Under the pieces are notes generated by a model. It ran no database searches, had not been told where the DNA came from, and worked only from the letters and a program-made list of their open reading frames with translations. The position numbers were made by a program, and so were the translations under genes. From an uncultured Lactobacillus sp. (GTDB lineage Bacteria; Bacillota; Bacilli; Lactobacillales; Lactobacillaceae), in assembly GCA_946479925.1 (NCBI GenBank), contig CAMLHK010000009.1:1-34717 (forward strand): a stretch of 34,717 bases of DNA. The letters are read 5' to 3'. Positions 8,028 through 17,355 of this stretch are shown here, piece by piece (position 1 is the first letter of the stretch; each line of letters begins with the position of its first letter).

Positions 8028-8246
8028 TTACTTCTTAAGATTTTCATTTACGAAGGATTCGATTTTATCGTCAGAATAATCAAGGAACGGAAGCATATCT
8101 TCTTCCGTCTTCATGGTATCTCTACCATTCTTTTCCATGAAATAGTCCCAAAGAGCATCCCTAACTGGCATGTCTGAATCACTCCAGTCAAAAACCTCTT
8201 TCATGTGACGATCTAACAATGCAGTCTTGATAACATCTTCTGCCAT
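8028..8246 (-). CDS. Uncharacterised 72-residue acidic protein
   Basis: I do not recognise a family. The protein begins [20 protein letters not shown], is strongly acidic, has no signal peptide or membrane segment and looks mostly helical. It is a genuine gene: TAGGAGG lies 9 nt before the ATG, a promoter of TAGAAA-17 bp-TATAAT is present at 8285-8313, and a terminator follows at 7944-7974, so it is a stand-alone transcription unit. It lies between a SigH-like gene and rpmG, where some lactobacilli carry small conserved proteins of unknown role. Confidence 0.8.
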   Translation of the reverse strand: MAEDVIKTALLDRHMKEVFDWSDSDMPVRDALWDYFMEKNGRDTMKTEEDMLPFLDYSDDKIESFVNENLKK

Positions 8247-8284
8247 CTTAATCTACCTCCTATAAAATAATTCTACAGTTATTA

Positions 8285-8313
8285 ATTATACGCTAAATTC
8301 TCATCATTTTCTA
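8285..8313 (-). promoter_or_regulatory. Promoter of the 72-residue protein gene
   Basis: Minus-strand TAGAAA (8308-8313), 17 bp, TATAAT (8285-8290). The same -35/-10 pair, TAGAAA and TATAAT, occurs at the nusG promoter. It overlaps the end of the sigma-factor gene. Confidence 0.5.
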
Positions 8314-8892
8314 TTAAACAGAGTCTAATAAAATTAACCGTGCTTTTTGCAGCAGACGCGAGCGTGCCCTTACTAAGGTCATTGGCAAAATTTGCCAGTC
8401 GTTAATTATCTGTTCTGGTTGACAAAGTCCGAGAATAATTAATAAAGCCGTAACTTCTAAAATCGATAGCTTGTTGACTAATTCAGCTAGTTTTATGCTT
8501 AGCGGCACTTCTGGTAAAAAAGTTTCTGGCCGCCGAATAGGATTCATTCCTTTAGTAGCTGCTGCTTCAAAAGAAATTGCTTTGGCCCAAGCCTTTCTGC
8601 GGTATGCCATTTCACGTCTAAGAAGCGTATTGGCATGATTTACCAGCCGAACTTTGTAATAGCTAGCGAAATTACCCTTTTTTGGGTTAAAATCTTTCAC
8701 AGCTAAATAACAAATGATCATCGCATCCTGATCCCAATCCTGATTATCGTAAGAGCGAAGATGATATTTTTTCTTAATATTCGCAATTAGTGGACGATAC
8801 AAAAAGCAAAGCTTACGTAGTGCATCAGTCTGTCCACTTTTGATTTGCATAATTAACTCTGTTTCTTCCCTTGCTACTTCTATTTTAACCAT
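8314..8892 (-). CDS. sigH: SigH/ComX-like RNA polymerase sigma factor
   Basis: A 192-residue sigma-70-type protein. Residues about 35-100 resemble region 2 (RPLIANIKKKYHLRSYDNQD, then NPKKGNFASYYKVRLVNHAN), and a C-terminal helix-turn-helix-like part (about 140-190) would be region 4. Its place between rlmB and rpmG matches sigH of Bacillus and the SigH/ComX-type gene of lactobacilli, which in that group is tied to competence genes. The sequence is divergent and short, so promoter specificity cannot be predicted. ATG with AAAGGAG upstream. It has about 150 bp of upstream DNA carrying a perfect inverted repeat (8949-8974), which suggests separate control. Confidence 0.75.
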   Translation of the reverse strand: MVKIEVAREETELIMQIKSGQTDALRKLCFLYRPLIANIKKKYHLRSYDNQDWDQDAMIICYLAVKDFNPKKGNFASYYKVRLVNHANTLLRREMAYRRKAWAKAISFEAAATKGMNPIRRPETFLPEVPLSIKLAELVNKLSILEVTALLIILGLCQPEQIINDWQILPMTLVRARSRLLQKARLILLDSV

Positions 8893-8948
8893 ATTGCTAT
8901 TCTCCTTTAGTTGATATCTGAGCTAAAGAATACTGAGAAGCAAAATTT

Positions 8949-8974
8949 AATTTAAACGAACCAATGTTTAAATT
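8949..8974. repeat. 9-bp inverted repeat upstream of sigH-like gene
   Basis: AATTTAAAC (8949-8957) and GTTTAAATT (8966-8974) are perfect inverted copies 8 bp apart, about 60 bp before the sigma-factor start. It may be an operator or a weak terminator hairpin; the sequence does not decide between them. Confidence 0.55.
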
Positions 8975-9045
8975 TTTCACTAACAGGTAAATGTAACGGT
9001 TAATAACAGCAAAATTCACTTTAGGTTGTCAGAACAAAATTTGCA

Positions 9046-9083
9046 AAAAAAATGAGCGCACATTTTGTATGGGCACCCATTTA
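9046..9083 (-). terminator. Terminator of cysS-mrnC-rlmB
   Basis: On the minus strand AAATGGGTGC (9074-9083) pairs with GCGCTCATTT (9051-9060), with two G-U pairs, followed by seven U. It lies directly after the rlmB stop. Confidence 0.75.
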
Positions 9084-9089
9084 GCTTTT

Positions 9090-9851
9090 TTATTTATGAT
9101 GATTTCTAGTATCCAGCATTTGATATAGCAAAACACCAGTTGCAACACTTGCATTTAGAGATTGCACATGGCCAACCATTGGCAAAGTAATCATTTGATC
9201 CATTTGTTCTTTCAGTAAGCGAGAAATGCCTTTACCCTCATTTCCGATTACAAGAACAGTTTTACCATTACTATCCCACTGACGATAGTCTGTTCCATCC
9301 ATATCTGTGCCAAAAAGCCAGTAACCACGTTTTTTCAACATTTGACTAGTTTGTACAAGGTTATTAACGCGGGCAACTGGGACGTAATCAATCGCACCAG
9401 TTGAGGTCTTAGCCACAACAGACGTCAAACCCGTTGCGTGTCTTTTCGGGATAATGATTGCATCGACCCCAGTTGCATCAGCTGTTCTCAAAATCGAGCC
9501 CAGGTTGTGTGGATCTTCAATTGAATCAAGCATTAACAAAAATGGTTGTTTCTCCTCCTGATCAAATTGATCGAGTAAATCATCCAAATCCGCATATTCG
9601 AAACTAGCAACAGTCAGAACAAGTCCCTGATGATTGCCGCCTTGAACTAGGCGATCAAGCTTATTTTTAGGAACAGTTTGAACAACAATTCCTTTTTCCC
9701 TTGCTAAACCGAACACTTCATCTGCAAAGCTTTCCTGCACACCTTGTTGCAAAAAAACCTTATTGATTCTGCCAGCATCCTGTGTTTTTAAAAAATCAAT
9801 TCCAGCATGTCTACCAAAAACAAAATCACTATCACTTGAAGTCATATTCAT
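9090..9851 (-). CDS. rlmB: 23S rRNA (guanosine-2'-O-)-methyltransferase RlmB family
   Basis: A SpoU/TrmH-family methyltransferase of about 250 residues. The N-terminal RNA-binding part begins FVFGRHAGIDFLK. The catalytic trefoil-knot domain shows the three family motifs: LDSIEDPHNLGSILRTAD, VLVIGNEGKGIS and LPMVGHVQSLNASVATGVLL. It methylates a guanosine ribose in 23S rRNA or a related target. The start is uncertain: the frame extends to a TTG at 9878, and ATG codons at 9851 and 9845 are both possible. I use 9851, which has GGTGG five bases upstream. All options overlap the end of mrnC, so translation is coupled. Confidence 0.9.
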   Translation of the reverse strand: MNMTSSDSDFVFGRHAGIDFLKTQDAGRINKVFLQQGVQESFADEVFGLAREKGIVVQTVPKNKLDRLVQGGNHQGLVLTVASFEYADLDDLLDQFDQEEKQPFLLMLDSIEDPHNLGSILRTADATGVDAIIIPKRHATGLTSVVAKTSTGAIDYVPVARVNNLVQTSQMLKKRGYWLFGTDMDGTDYRQWDSNGKTVLVIGNEGKGISRLLKEQMDQMITLPMVGHVQSLNASVATGVLLYQMLDTRNHHK

Positions 9852-10275
9852 CAATGCCACCATTCTCCACTGTTTCAATGCACCAAGAAGTTAATTCTTG
9901 AAGCCGCTCTTTTTTACCAAGTAATTCCAAATAGCCCCAAACTGCTTCAAATCCTGTCGACAATTGGTATGTGGCTAAACTAGTATTCTTGGCCTTGCTA
10001 TAAGTTTTAGAATTACGACCGCGACGAAAAGTTGCTAGTTCATCCTCACTCAATAAGCCATCTTCCTGCATCTTAGTAATCAAAGCCGCTTGAGCCTTGG
10101 CTGACACATAATGTGTTGCTCTTAGCTGCAAGGCTTGTGGCTTAACAATGCCACATTTAACTAAATGCCGCCGAATATCAACTTCATAAACAGCATCCCC
10201 TAAATAGGCTAACGTCTGCCCGTTTAATGTATCTGGATTAATTTCGTTTTCGACCAACTTTTTACTATTACTCAC
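9832..10275 (-). CDS. mrnC: Mini-ribonuclease 3 (Mini-III)
   Basis: A 147-residue RNase III-fold protein without a double-stranded-RNA-binding domain, as expected of Mini-III, which trims the ends of 23S rRNA precursor. The conserved [20 protein letters not shown] (residues ~17-36) carries the catalytic acidic residues, and [20 protein letters not shown] is the second hallmark. I use the GTG at 10275, which overlaps the cysS stop by 8 bp and has AAGGTGG in front; the longer frame to 10308 is inside cysS. The Firmicute order cysS-mrnC-rlmB is kept. Confidence 0.92.
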   Translation of the reverse strand: MSNSKKLVENEINPDTLNGQTLAYLGDAVYEVDIRRHLVKCGIVKPQALQLRATHYVSAKAQAALITKMQEDGLLSEDELATFRRGRNSKTYSKAKNTSLATYQLSTGFEAVWGYLELLGKKERLQELTSWCIETVENGGIDEYDFK

Positions 10276-11692
10276 GAATCCACCTTGTTCCTTGTGGAGT
10301 ATCTTCAATGATTACTCCCATTTCTTTTAATTGATCACGTAACTGATCACTTTTAGCCCAGTCCTTGTTCTTTCTTGCTTCATCACGCTGCTCAACCAAG
10401 GCAACAATTTCATCATCACCTTGCGTCTCATTTTGCTTAATCAACTTGGCGGTATCAATACCAAAGATACCCAACCATTCTGTTAATAGAGCTTGCGCCT
10501 TCATTAATGCGTCTTTATCAACACTTTCAGCTGCAATATTGGCATTTAACACTGGTAATAAATCATAAATTGCTGTTAACGCATTTTGAACGTTAAAATC
10601 ATCATCCATTGCGGTAACAAAATCTGTTTCCGTTTTAGCCAAAATTTCACGTAAATTAGCGTCTTCAACATTAGAAGTGCCGTCTTTTAAACGATAATTC
10701 AAGTTGATCAACATGTTCTTAAAACGCTGCAAAATAGTCTGTGCTTGTTTGAGGTTTTCTTCTGAATAGTTGATTTGACGTCGATACTGAACACTGGCCA
10801 TGAAGAAGCGAAGAACCTGTGGATCAACTTTCTTTATAATTTCATGGACCGTTACAAAATTATGTAACGACTTCGACATTTTTTCTTGATCAGCACCTAC
10901 AGTCACAAAACCGTTATGCATCCAATAATGAACAAATTTTTTACCTGTAGCGGCTTCACTCTGAGCAATTTCATTTTCATGATGTGGAAATTCAAGATCT
11001 TGCCCACCACCATGAATGTCAATTGTATCGCCCAAGTATTTGGTTGACATGACTGAACATTCGATATGCCAGCCTGGCCGTCCCTTGCCCCAAGCAGACT
11101 CCCAGGCAATTTCATCAGGCTGTTTTTGCTTTTTCCAAAGGGCAAAATCAATTGGATCTTCCTTACGATTCTGTTCTTCCTCGTTAACGTGTTCCGAAGC
11201 GCCCTCTTCTAATTCAGCAATGTTCTTACTACTTAATTCACCATAGTGCGCAAATTTCTTTGCTCGATAATAAACATCACCGGCAGATTCATAAGCATAA
11301 CCTTTTTCAATTAGCTTTTCAATAAAACTGATAATTGCAGCAATTTCACTAGTTGCACGGGGATTCTTAGTTGCGGGCTCGATATTTAAAGCGGCCGTAT
11401 CCTCTTCATAAGCTTCAATGTAGCGATCCGCTAATTCGGGCACAGTAATGCCTTCGGCACGTGCTTCATTAATCATTTTATCGTCAACGTCAGTAAAGTT
11501 AGACACATAATTAACTTTATACCCGCGGTATTCAAAATAGCGTCTAATGGTGTCAAAAGCGATTGCACTTCGTGCATTACCGATGTGAATGTAATTGTAA
11601 ACCGTTGGGCCACAGACATACATCGTAATCTGCCCAGGGTTAATTGGTTGAAATTCTTCTTTAGTTTTCGTCAGAGTATTATATATTTTCAC
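10268..11692 (-). CDS. cysS: Cysteinyl-tRNA synthetase
   Basis: A 474-residue class I aminoacyl-tRNA synthetase. It has HIGN at 36-39 (HIGH motif) and the KMSKS loop [10 protein letters not shown] near 266-275. The zinc-site residues include Cys27 ([18 protein letters not shown]), a second Cys in [10 protein letters not shown] and the HHENE motif. It charges tRNA-Cys. The start is GTG at 11692; its ribosome binding site is weak (AAAGG about 13 nt away). The ~95 nt upstream contain no T-box-like structure that I can recognise. It overlaps mrnC at its 3' end. Confidence 0.96.
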   Translation of the reverse strand: MKIYNTLTKTKEEFQPINPGQITMYVCGPTVYNYIHIGNARSAIAFDTIRRYFEYRGYKVNYVSNFTDVDDKMINEARAEGITVPELADRYIEAYEEDTAALNIEPATKNPRATSEIAAIISFIEKLIEKGYAYESAGDVYYRAKKFAHYGELSSKNIAELEEGASEHVNEEEQNRKEDPIDFALWKKQKQPDEIAWESAWGKGRPGWHIECSVMSTKYLGDTIDIHGGGQDLEFPHHENEIAQSEAATGKKFVHYWMHNGFVTVGADQEKMSKSLHNFVTVHEIIKKVDPQVLRFFMASVQYRRQINYSEENLKQAQTILQRFKNMLINLNYRLKDGTSNVEDANLREILAKTETDFVTAMDDDFNVQNALTAIYDLLPVLNANIAAESVDKDALMKAQALLTEWLGIFGIDTAKLIKQNETQGDDEIVALVEQRDEARKNKDWAKSDQLRDQLKEMGVIIEDTPQGTRWIRE

Positions 11693-11788
11693 GACGGCTA
11701 ACTTGCCTTTCTAAAACTTTATCTCCATTCTAACAGAAACAATAGTAGTTTCTAGCTTTAAAAAAATAATTTATCGGAAAACGGCAAA

Positions 11789-11829
11789 ACAAAAGAGCAC
11801 CTATCAATCAAAAATAGGTGTTCTTTTGT
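11789..11829 (-). terminator. Terminator of gltX
   Basis: A 16-bp stem, ACAAAAGAGCACCTAT with ATAGGTGTTCTTTTGT (one G-U pair), loop 9 nt, 10 bp after the gltX stop. Both flanks are A/T-rich. Confidence 0.85.
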
Positions 11830-11838
11830 TGCATTAAA

Positions 11839-13344
11839 TTATAAGCCGTTTTCGCTCATTTGTTTCAAGGTTAAGTCAAGGTGCTCATGAACTTTTTCTT
11901 TCCCCAAAAGTTCCATTGCTTCGCCAATTCCAGGGCCAACCATTGATCTAGTAGTTGCGATTCTGATTGGCATGAATAGGCGTCTACCCTTAATGCCAGT
12001 TTCCTGACGGGTTGCCTGAACTGCCTTCATAATTTGTGGTGACGTAAACCGAGGAATTAAATCAATTTGCTTCTTGAATTCTTCAATAACAGGTCTTGCT
12101 TCATCCTTGCGGATTTCGTCAATTTCTTCATCGCTCAAATCTTTTGGTGCATCAAAGAAAATCTTAGCTAAATCAACAATTTGCTTAGTATATGACATTT
12201 GCACAGAGTAAATGTTAACTAATTGACGTACCCATTCCATCTTTTCAGGGTTTGGATCTTTTTCAACTAAACCAGCTTCTTGTAAATTGTTAAGTGCTAA
12301 GTCTAGTAAAGTATCACGATCTGCCTTCTTGATGTATTGGTTGTTAATCCACTCTAGCTTTCTTCTGTCAAAAGCTGCAGGTGAATTTGATAAACGAGCA
12401 GGATCAAATTGCTTAATCAATTCGCGTTGAGTAAAGATTTCGTTTTCACCAACAGGTGACCAGCCAAGAAGTGTAATGAAGTTAAACATTGCATCTGGTA
12501 GGTACCCTAAATCACGATATTGCTCAATAAACTGCAATACTGACTTGTCTTCTTCACGCTTAGATAACTTCTTACCAGTTTCCGCATTGATAATTAAAGT
12601 CATGTGACCAAACTTAGGTGGCTCCCAGCCTAATGCTTCATAAACAGCTAGCTGCTTAGGAGTGTTAGAGACGTGATCATCCCCACGTAAAACGTGAGTT
12701 ATTTCCATTAAATAATCGTCGACAACAACTGCGAAGTTGTAAGTTGGCATACCATCACGTTTTTGGATAACAAAATCGCCACCAATTGTGTCAGACTCAA
12801 AGCTTAAGTGCCCCTTAACGATATCTTCCCAAGAATATGTTTCCATTTCAGGAATGTGAATTCGCACAACTGGCTTTAAGCCCTTTGCCTTTGCCTCTTC
12901 TTGCTTTTGCGCAATTTCATCGGCAGTCAGGCCTTCATACTCGTAAGTATAGTGTGGAGCAATTCCCATTGCCCGTTGCTCTTCACGTTGTTCTTCAAGT
13001 TCTTCTTCTGTTTTGTATGAATAGTAAGCTTTACCTTCATCTAACAGTTGTTGAATGTACTTATTATAGATATCTTTACGTTCAGATTGACGATATGGGC
13101 CAAAATCGCCGCCCTTGTCAGGACCTTCATCCCAGTCAATACCTAACCAACGTAAGTTTTCCATTTGTGATTTAGAACCACCTTCGACATTACGTTTTTG
13201 GTCAGTATCTTCAATTCTTAAAACAAAAGTACCTTTATTATGACGCGCAAACAAGTAGTTGAATAGTGCAGTTCGCGCATTACCTATATGTAAGTGCCCT
13301 GTTGGACTTGGGGCATATCTTACCCGAATTTTTTGTTTTGCCAA
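11839..13344 (-). CDS. gltX: Glutamyl-tRNA synthetase
   Basis: A 501-residue class Ib aminoacyl-tRNA synthetase with the HIGN motif at 19-22 ([20 protein letters not shown]) and [10 protein letters not shown] as the KMSKS loop near residues 258-267. The length and C-terminal anticodon-binding part are typical of the bacterial enzyme, which in lactobacilli normally also charges tRNA-Gln for later amidation. The start is TTG at 13344, chosen because AGAGG lies 8 nt upstream and the protein then begins [16 protein letters not shown]. It has its own promoter at 13384-13412 and a terminator after it. Confidence 0.96.
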   Translation of the reverse strand: MAKQKIRVRYAPSPTGHLHIGNARTALFNYLFARHNKGTFVLRIEDTDQKRNVEGGSKSQMENLRWLGIDWDEGPDKGGDFGPYRQSERKDIYNKYIQQLLDEGKAYYSYKTEEELEEQREEQRAMGIAPHYTYEYEGLTADEIAQKQEEAKAKGLKPVVRIHIPEMETYSWEDIVKGHLSFESDTIGGDFVIQKRDGMPTYNFAVVVDDYLMEITHVLRGDDHVSNTPKQLAVYEALGWEPPKFGHMTLIINAETGKKLSKREEDKSVLQFIEQYRDLGYLPDAMFNFITLLGWSPVGENEIFTQRELIKQFDPARLSNSPAAFDRRKLEWINNQYIKKADRDTLLDLALNNLQEAGLVEKDPNPEKMEWVRQLVNIYSVQMSYTKQIVDLAKIFFDAPKDLSDEEIDEIRKDEARPVIEEFKKQIDLIPRFTSPQIMKAVQATRQETGIKGRRLFMPIRIATTRSMVGPGIGEAMELLGKEKVHEHLDLTLKQMSENGL

Positions 13345-13383
13345 AATTCATGCCTCTTTCAAAAAGTAAATATAAACATTTTT

Positions 13384-13412
13384 AGTTTACCCGTAATAAC
13401 GGAAAAGTTCAA
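13384..13412 (-). promoter_or_regulatory. Promoter of gltX
   Basis: Minus-strand TTGAAC (13407-13412), 17 bp, TAAACT (13384-13389), just after the radA stop and about 40 bp before the gltX start. No terminator separates radA from gltX, so read-through is also possible. Confidence 0.6.
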
Positions 13413-13419
13413 TCTTTCC

Positions 13420-14796
13420 TTAACCCAAAACCAATTTTAACGCTTGGGGGATGCTTGAAACGGGAATTACTTCTATTCCCATATTTTGCAAACTTGATCG
13501 CATATTATGATTAGGAATAAAAATTCGCTTAAAACCTGTTTTAGCGGCTTCTTTAATCCGCGCATCAATCTGGTTAACTCGTCTAACTTCACCAGTTAAA
13601 CCAACCTCACCCACGAAGCAATCAGTTGGTAAAATTTCTTGGTTCTTATAGCTTGATGCAATCGCCATTACTACCGCCAAATCAACCGCAGGTTCATTCA
13701 AGCGAATACCACCGGTGGCAGTTAGATAAACATCTTGATTTTGTAACATCAGGTTGCCACGCTTTTCCAAAACGGCTAACAAAAGTCCTGCTCGGTTGAA
13801 ATCAATACCAGCGGTGGTTCTTTTGGCATAGCCAAATGCAGTCGGTGTGACCAATGCTTGGATTTCCGCTAGAATTGGCCTGGTTCCTTCAAGTGAGACG
13901 ACAATTGCAGATCCCGTTGAATTAGGTAATCGTTCATCAAGAAAAATTGCAGATGGATTAGTGACTTCCTGCAACCCTTTGTTGACCATTTCAAACATGC
14001 CAATTTCGTTAGCAGCACCAAACCGATTTTTTACGGAATGCAAGATTCGATATGCATGGTGCTCATCACCTTCAAAATAAAGAACCGTATCCACCATGTG
14101 TTCCAAAATCTTAGGCCCAGCGATTGCACCTTCCTTGGTAACATGACCAATCACGAAGACCGTAATTGCATCCATCTTAGCAATTTTCATTAATTCGCTG
14201 GTTACTTCACGAACCTGTGATGCGGAACCCGTCATTGAATCAAGACTAGGTTCATTCATTGTTTGAATTGAGTCAATTACGACAAAATCAGGCTTAATTG
14301 TGTCAATTTGCTGACGAATATCTTCCATGTCTGTTTCTGGATAAAGCAACATATCATTCGCAGCAAGTCCTAAACGATCTGCGCGCAACTTAATTTGATT
14401 AGCTGATTCTTCTCCCGAAACGTATAGGACTTTGAATTTTTGTGATAGCTCACTCATGATTTGTAACATTAATGTGGACTTACCAATCCCAGGGTCCCCA
14501 CCAATTAACACAAGTGAGCCAGGAACTATTCCACCACCAAGAACACGGTTAAGTTCACCCATACTTGTTTGGATTCGTTCCTCTTTTTCAGCCTTTACGG
14601 CTTCAATTTTAACTGGTTCATTAATTCCAGTTTTCTTAATTAGTCTACTTGGACTACCTTTTGCAGAATGCGCTTGGACAGTTTCGGTTTCTTTTTCGAA
14701 CTGATTCCAGGCGCCGCAATTAGGACATCTTCCCAAGTAACTAGCCGAAATATAGCCACAAGAGTGACACTTGTATTTCGTTTTAATTTTGGCCAT
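13420..14796 (-). CDS. radA: DNA repair protein RadA
   Basis: A 458-residue RadA/Sms protein. It has an N-terminal zinc finger with Cys 10, 13, 24 and 27, a RecA-like ATPase with Walker A GGDPGIGKST (99-108), the RadA-specific KNRFG motif (HSVKNRFGAANEIGMF near 255) and a C-terminal Lon-protease-like domain. It drives branch migration in recombinational repair and, in naturally transformable Firmicutes, helps integrate DNA. Its ATG directly abuts the dut stop codon, and its ribosome binding site AAGGAGGAG lies inside dut. Confidence 0.97.
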   Translation of the reverse strand: MAKIKTKYKCHSCGYISASYLGRCPNCGAWNQFEKETETVQAHSAKGSPSRLIKKTGINEPVKIEAVKAEKEERIQTSMGELNRVLGGGIVPGSLVLIGGDPGIGKSTLMLQIMSELSQKFKVLYVSGEESANQIKLRADRLGLAANDMLLYPETDMEDIRQQIDTIKPDFVVIDSIQTMNEPSLDSMTGSASQVREVTSELMKIAKMDAITVFVIGHVTKEGAIAGPKILEHMVDTVLYFEGDEHHAYRILHSVKNRFGAANEIGMFEMVNKGLQEVTNPSAIFLDERLPNSTGSAIVVSLEGTRPILAEIQALVTPTAFGYAKRTTAGIDFNRAGLLLAVLEKRGNLMLQNQDVYLTATGGIRLNEPAVDLAVVMAIASSYKNQEILPTDCFVGEVGLTGEVRRVNQIDARIKEAAKTGFKRIFIPNHNMRSSLQNMGIEVIPVSSIPQALKLVLG

Positions 14797-15345
14797 TTAC
14801 TCCTCCTTGTTAGTTGAGCCAAAGCCATTAGCACGTTGACGGCTGACTGGCTCATCATCATCTGTTTTTAAATAATGAATAAAAATTCCTTGAGCAATTC
14901 GCTCACCCTTTTTAATCTTTATTGGTCGAACACCATAATTAAGTACCTGAACAAAAATCTCACCCTCATTAGCATCATTATTATAGTAGTCTGCATCAAT
15001 AACGCCAATCCCATTGGGTAAGCTCAAGTTTCTTTTAAAAGTATTTGACGACCTGTTCGCCAAAATCAACACTTCGTCTTCTGGCATATAGACCTTGACC
15101 CCAGTAGGAATTAAAAATGGCTTAATTATTTTATCTGCCATCTCATAATCAGGTTCATAGAGTTGATGCCCATTTCTAATCAAACGGAAAATACGGACAA
15201 AGTTTAACCGCCAAATGCTTGGAATCACCATGTCTTGAGCCGCTTCAATGTCATATCCTGCGCTAGCAGTTGTCTGGCGTCTCGGTAGCGTAATATCTTC
15301 ATCTTGGTATTTAGATACGATTTCAAAGCCACGTGTTCTGTTCAT
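14797..15345 (-). CDS. dut: dUTP diphosphatase, long form
   Basis: A 182-residue trimeric-type dUTPase, which hydrolyses dUTP to dUMP and pyrophosphate. All five motifs are visible: ASAGYDIEA (27-35), RSS (98-100), GIGVIDADYYN (112-122), GERIAQ (147-152) and C-terminal GFGSTN (174-179). Compared with the ~145-residue E. coli type, it has about 35 extra residues between motifs 1 and 2 (around 42-78), a form common in lactobacilli and their phages. The ATG follows AAAGGAGAAAAA. It forms a two-gene unit with radA. A TATAAT-like -10 lies upstream near 15400 but the -35 is unclear. Confidence 0.92.
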   Translation of the reverse strand: MNRTRGFEIVSKYQDEDITLPRRQTTASAGYDIEAAQDMVIPSIWRLNFVRIFRLIRNGHQLYEPDYEMADKIIKPFLIPTGVKVYMPEDEVLILANRSSNTFKRNLSLPNGIGVIDADYYNNDANEGEIFVQVLNYGVRPIKIKKGERIAQGIFIHYLKTDDDEPVSRQRANGFGSTNKEE

Positions 15346-15467
15346 TTTTTCTCCTTTGGCTGGTAAAGACTTTTTGTTTCAGTTAAAGTATCATAAACAT
15401 TATAACTTGTAAGTAGGAAAAATTTATAGCGCTAATTTATATTATTGGCTAAAAGAAATACGTTCCT

Positions 15468-15499
15468 CTAGTTTCGCATTGCAAAACTAGTTCTATAAT
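15468..15499 (+). promoter_or_regulatory. -10 box and inverted repeat before GNAT-like gene
   Basis: A perfect TATAAT at 15494-15499 lies 44 bp before the gene. Directly upstream, CTAGTTT (15468-15474) and AAACTAG (15484-15490) are perfect inverted copies spanning the -35 position, where no good -35 hexamer is seen. This arrangement suits an operator for an unknown regulator. Confidence 0.45.
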
Positions 15500-15543
15500 T
15501 AAATTCGTAAAAAGCAGTCCATTTTTTTGCAGGAGAAAAAGTA

Positions 15544-15852
15544 ATGTTTACCTTCTATGATCCACACCAATTTTTTAAAGAATACGATGATAACGAGCAA
15601 TTAATCTACCACTGGTCAATGGACGAAATTGAGCGAAATGACGGAAAAGTTTGGGTAATTAACCACATGTTTATTGCCCCAAACCAAAACAAAGAAGCAG
15701 TTCTGGACAAAAATATGGCTCTAGTAATGGAATTTGCCAAGAATACCAAATTACCAATCTGGCCTCTTGATCCACTAGTAATTGACTATTTCCAGCGGCA
15801 TCCTGAGTTTCATAAAATTTGGTATCACCGTCCTGCTCAAGCAACTAATTAG
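15544..15852 (+). CDS. YjdJ-type GNAT-fold protein, degenerate
   Basis: A 102-residue protein that resembles the short GNAT acetyltransferases of the COG2388/YjdJ kind. The C-terminal YFQRHPEFHKI matches their typical YFERHPEY ending, and WVINHMFIAPNQNKEAVLDK occupies the place of the beta4-alpha3 acetyl-CoA loop. The RGxGxG/A pyrophosphate-binding pattern is not recognisable there (PNQNKEAV instead), so acetyl-CoA binding may be altered or lost. AGGAG lies 9 nt before the ATG. It is a single-gene unit between dut and pepC. The family call comes from memory of conserved patterns, not an alignment. Confidence 0.6.
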   Translation: MFTFYDPHQFFKEYDDNEQLIYHWSMDEIERNDGKVWVINHMFIAPNQNKEAVLDKNMALVMEFAKNTKLPIWPLDPLVIDYFQRHPEFHKIWYHRPAQATN

Positions 15853-15997
15853 TATAATTGCTTCTTTTTGTTTTTCAAAATTTAACACTCAGTAGCAATT
15901 AATTAACAATTTATTCATAAAATCATTCGGCCTACAATAGACTAGTTAATCTAGATGGGATAAAATGGGAGTTATTAACTTAAGGAGGATAACATTA

Positions 15998-17344
15998 ATG
16001 ACAAAAGAAATTACAAATGATGCTATTGCCAATTATACTGATGATCTAGCAAAGCACCCTAGTATTAACATTGCTAGCCACGCTGCTCAACAAAACGGTA
16101 TTTTCAAGGCTAGTCAAAATTTACAATCTCAAATTGACCTTACCCCAACATTTTCAGTTGAAATTGATACTGGTAAGCCAGCTGATCAAAAGCAATCAGG
16201 TCGCTGCTGGATGTTCTCAGCATTGAACACCATGCGTCACCCATTGCAAAAGGAATACAAGGTTAAGGATTTTGAATTATCGCAAAATTACACTAACTTC
16301 TGGGACAAGTTTGAAAAATCAAACTGGTTCTTCGAAAATGTAATTGCTTCAGCAGATAAGCCACTTGGTGACCGTAAGGTAAGCTTCTTATTCGCAACAC
16401 CACAACAAGATGGTGGTCAATGGGATATGCTTTGCGGCTTAATTGAAAAGTATGGTATCGTACCAAAATCTGTTTACCCAGAAACTGCTAATGCAACTAA
16501 TTCAAGTGCTTTAAACGACACTTTAAACACTTTACTACGTAAGGACGGTTTGGAATTACGTGAATTAGTCAACAGTGGTAAATCAGAAGATGAAGTACAA
16601 CAACGTAAGAACGAATTCTTAAATGATGTTTTCCGCGTTTTGGCTGTTTCTCTTGGCGTTCCACCAAAGAAATTTGATTTCGAATACAAAGATGATGATG
16701 GTAATTACCACCGTGATGCTGATCTTACTCCTAAGGCATTCTTTGACAAGTACGTTGGCATGAACTTAGAAGATCACGTTTCAATTATCAACTCACCTAC
16801 TGATGACAAGCCTTACCACAAAGTATTTTCAGTTGAATACCTTGGTAACGTTGTTGGCGGTCGTCAAGTTCGTCACCTTAACTTAGAAATTGACGAAATG
16901 AAAGACTTAATCATTAAGCAACTTGAATCAGGAGAAGTTGTTTGGTTTGGTTCTAACGTCAGCAAAGATTCTGAAAGACAACTTGGTCTTCTTGATACCA
17001 ATATTTACAAGCGCGATGAATTATTTGACGTTGATTTATCAATGTCAAAAGCTGAAAAGCTTGATTCAGGCGAAAGTATGATGGACCACGCTATGGTTAT
17101 TACTGGTGTTGATCTAGTAAACGGCAAACCAACTAAGTGGAAGATCGAAAACTCATGGGGTGATAAGCCTGGCTTTAAGGGTTACTTCATTATGAGTGAT
17201 GCTTGGTTTGATTCATTTGTTTACCAAGCAGTTATTAACAAGAAATTCTTGTCAGATGACGTAAAGAAAGAATTCGACGAAGGTGCTAAGGACCCAATCG
17301 AGTTACTTCCATGGGATCCAATGGGAGCTCTTGCTTTTAAATAA
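15998..17344 (+). CDS. pepC: Aminopeptidase C (bleomycin hydrolase family)
   Basis: A 448-residue cytosolic papain-fold cysteine peptidase that removes N-terminal residues from peptides, important for using casein-derived or other peptides in lactobacilli. The catalytic triad is visible: Cys70 in QSGRCWMFSALNTMR, His364 in MDHAMVITG and Asn385 in IENSWG. The C-terminus ends ALAFK, fitting the self-compartmentalising hexamer type in which the tail lies in the active site. I choose the ATG at 15998 because AAGGAGG lies 9 nt upstream; the open frame from 15965 adds 11 unsupported residues. A possible promoter is TTTATT-17 bp-TACAAT (15910-15938). Confidence 0.97.
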   Translation: MTKEITNDAIANYTDDLAKHPSINIASHAAQQNGIFKASQNLQSQIDLTPTFSVEIDTGKPADQKQSGRCWMFSALNTMRHPLQKEYKVKDFELSQNYTNFWDKFEKSNWFFENVIASADKPLGDRKVSFLFATPQQDGGQWDMLCGLIEKYGIVPKSVYPETANATNSSALNDTLNTLLRKDGLELRELVNSGKSEDEVQQRKNEFLNDVFRVLAVSLGVPPKKFDFEYKDDDGNYHRDADLTPKAFFDKYVGMNLEDHVSIINSPTDDKPYHKVFSVEYLGNVVGGRQVRHLNLEIDEMKDLIIKQLESGEVVWFGSNVSKDSERQLGLLDTNIYKRDELFDVDLSMSKAEKLDSGESMMDHAMVITGVDLVNGKPTKWKIENSWGDKPGFKGYFIMSDAWFDSFVYQAVINKKFLSDDVKKEFDEGAKDPIELLPWDPMGALAFK

Positions 17345-17355
17345 AAAAAAATTAA

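Noticed and set aside
11693-11788. T-box riboswitch upstream of cysS
   Set aside because: The 95 nt are too short and lack the T-box sequence and terminator/antiterminator pair.
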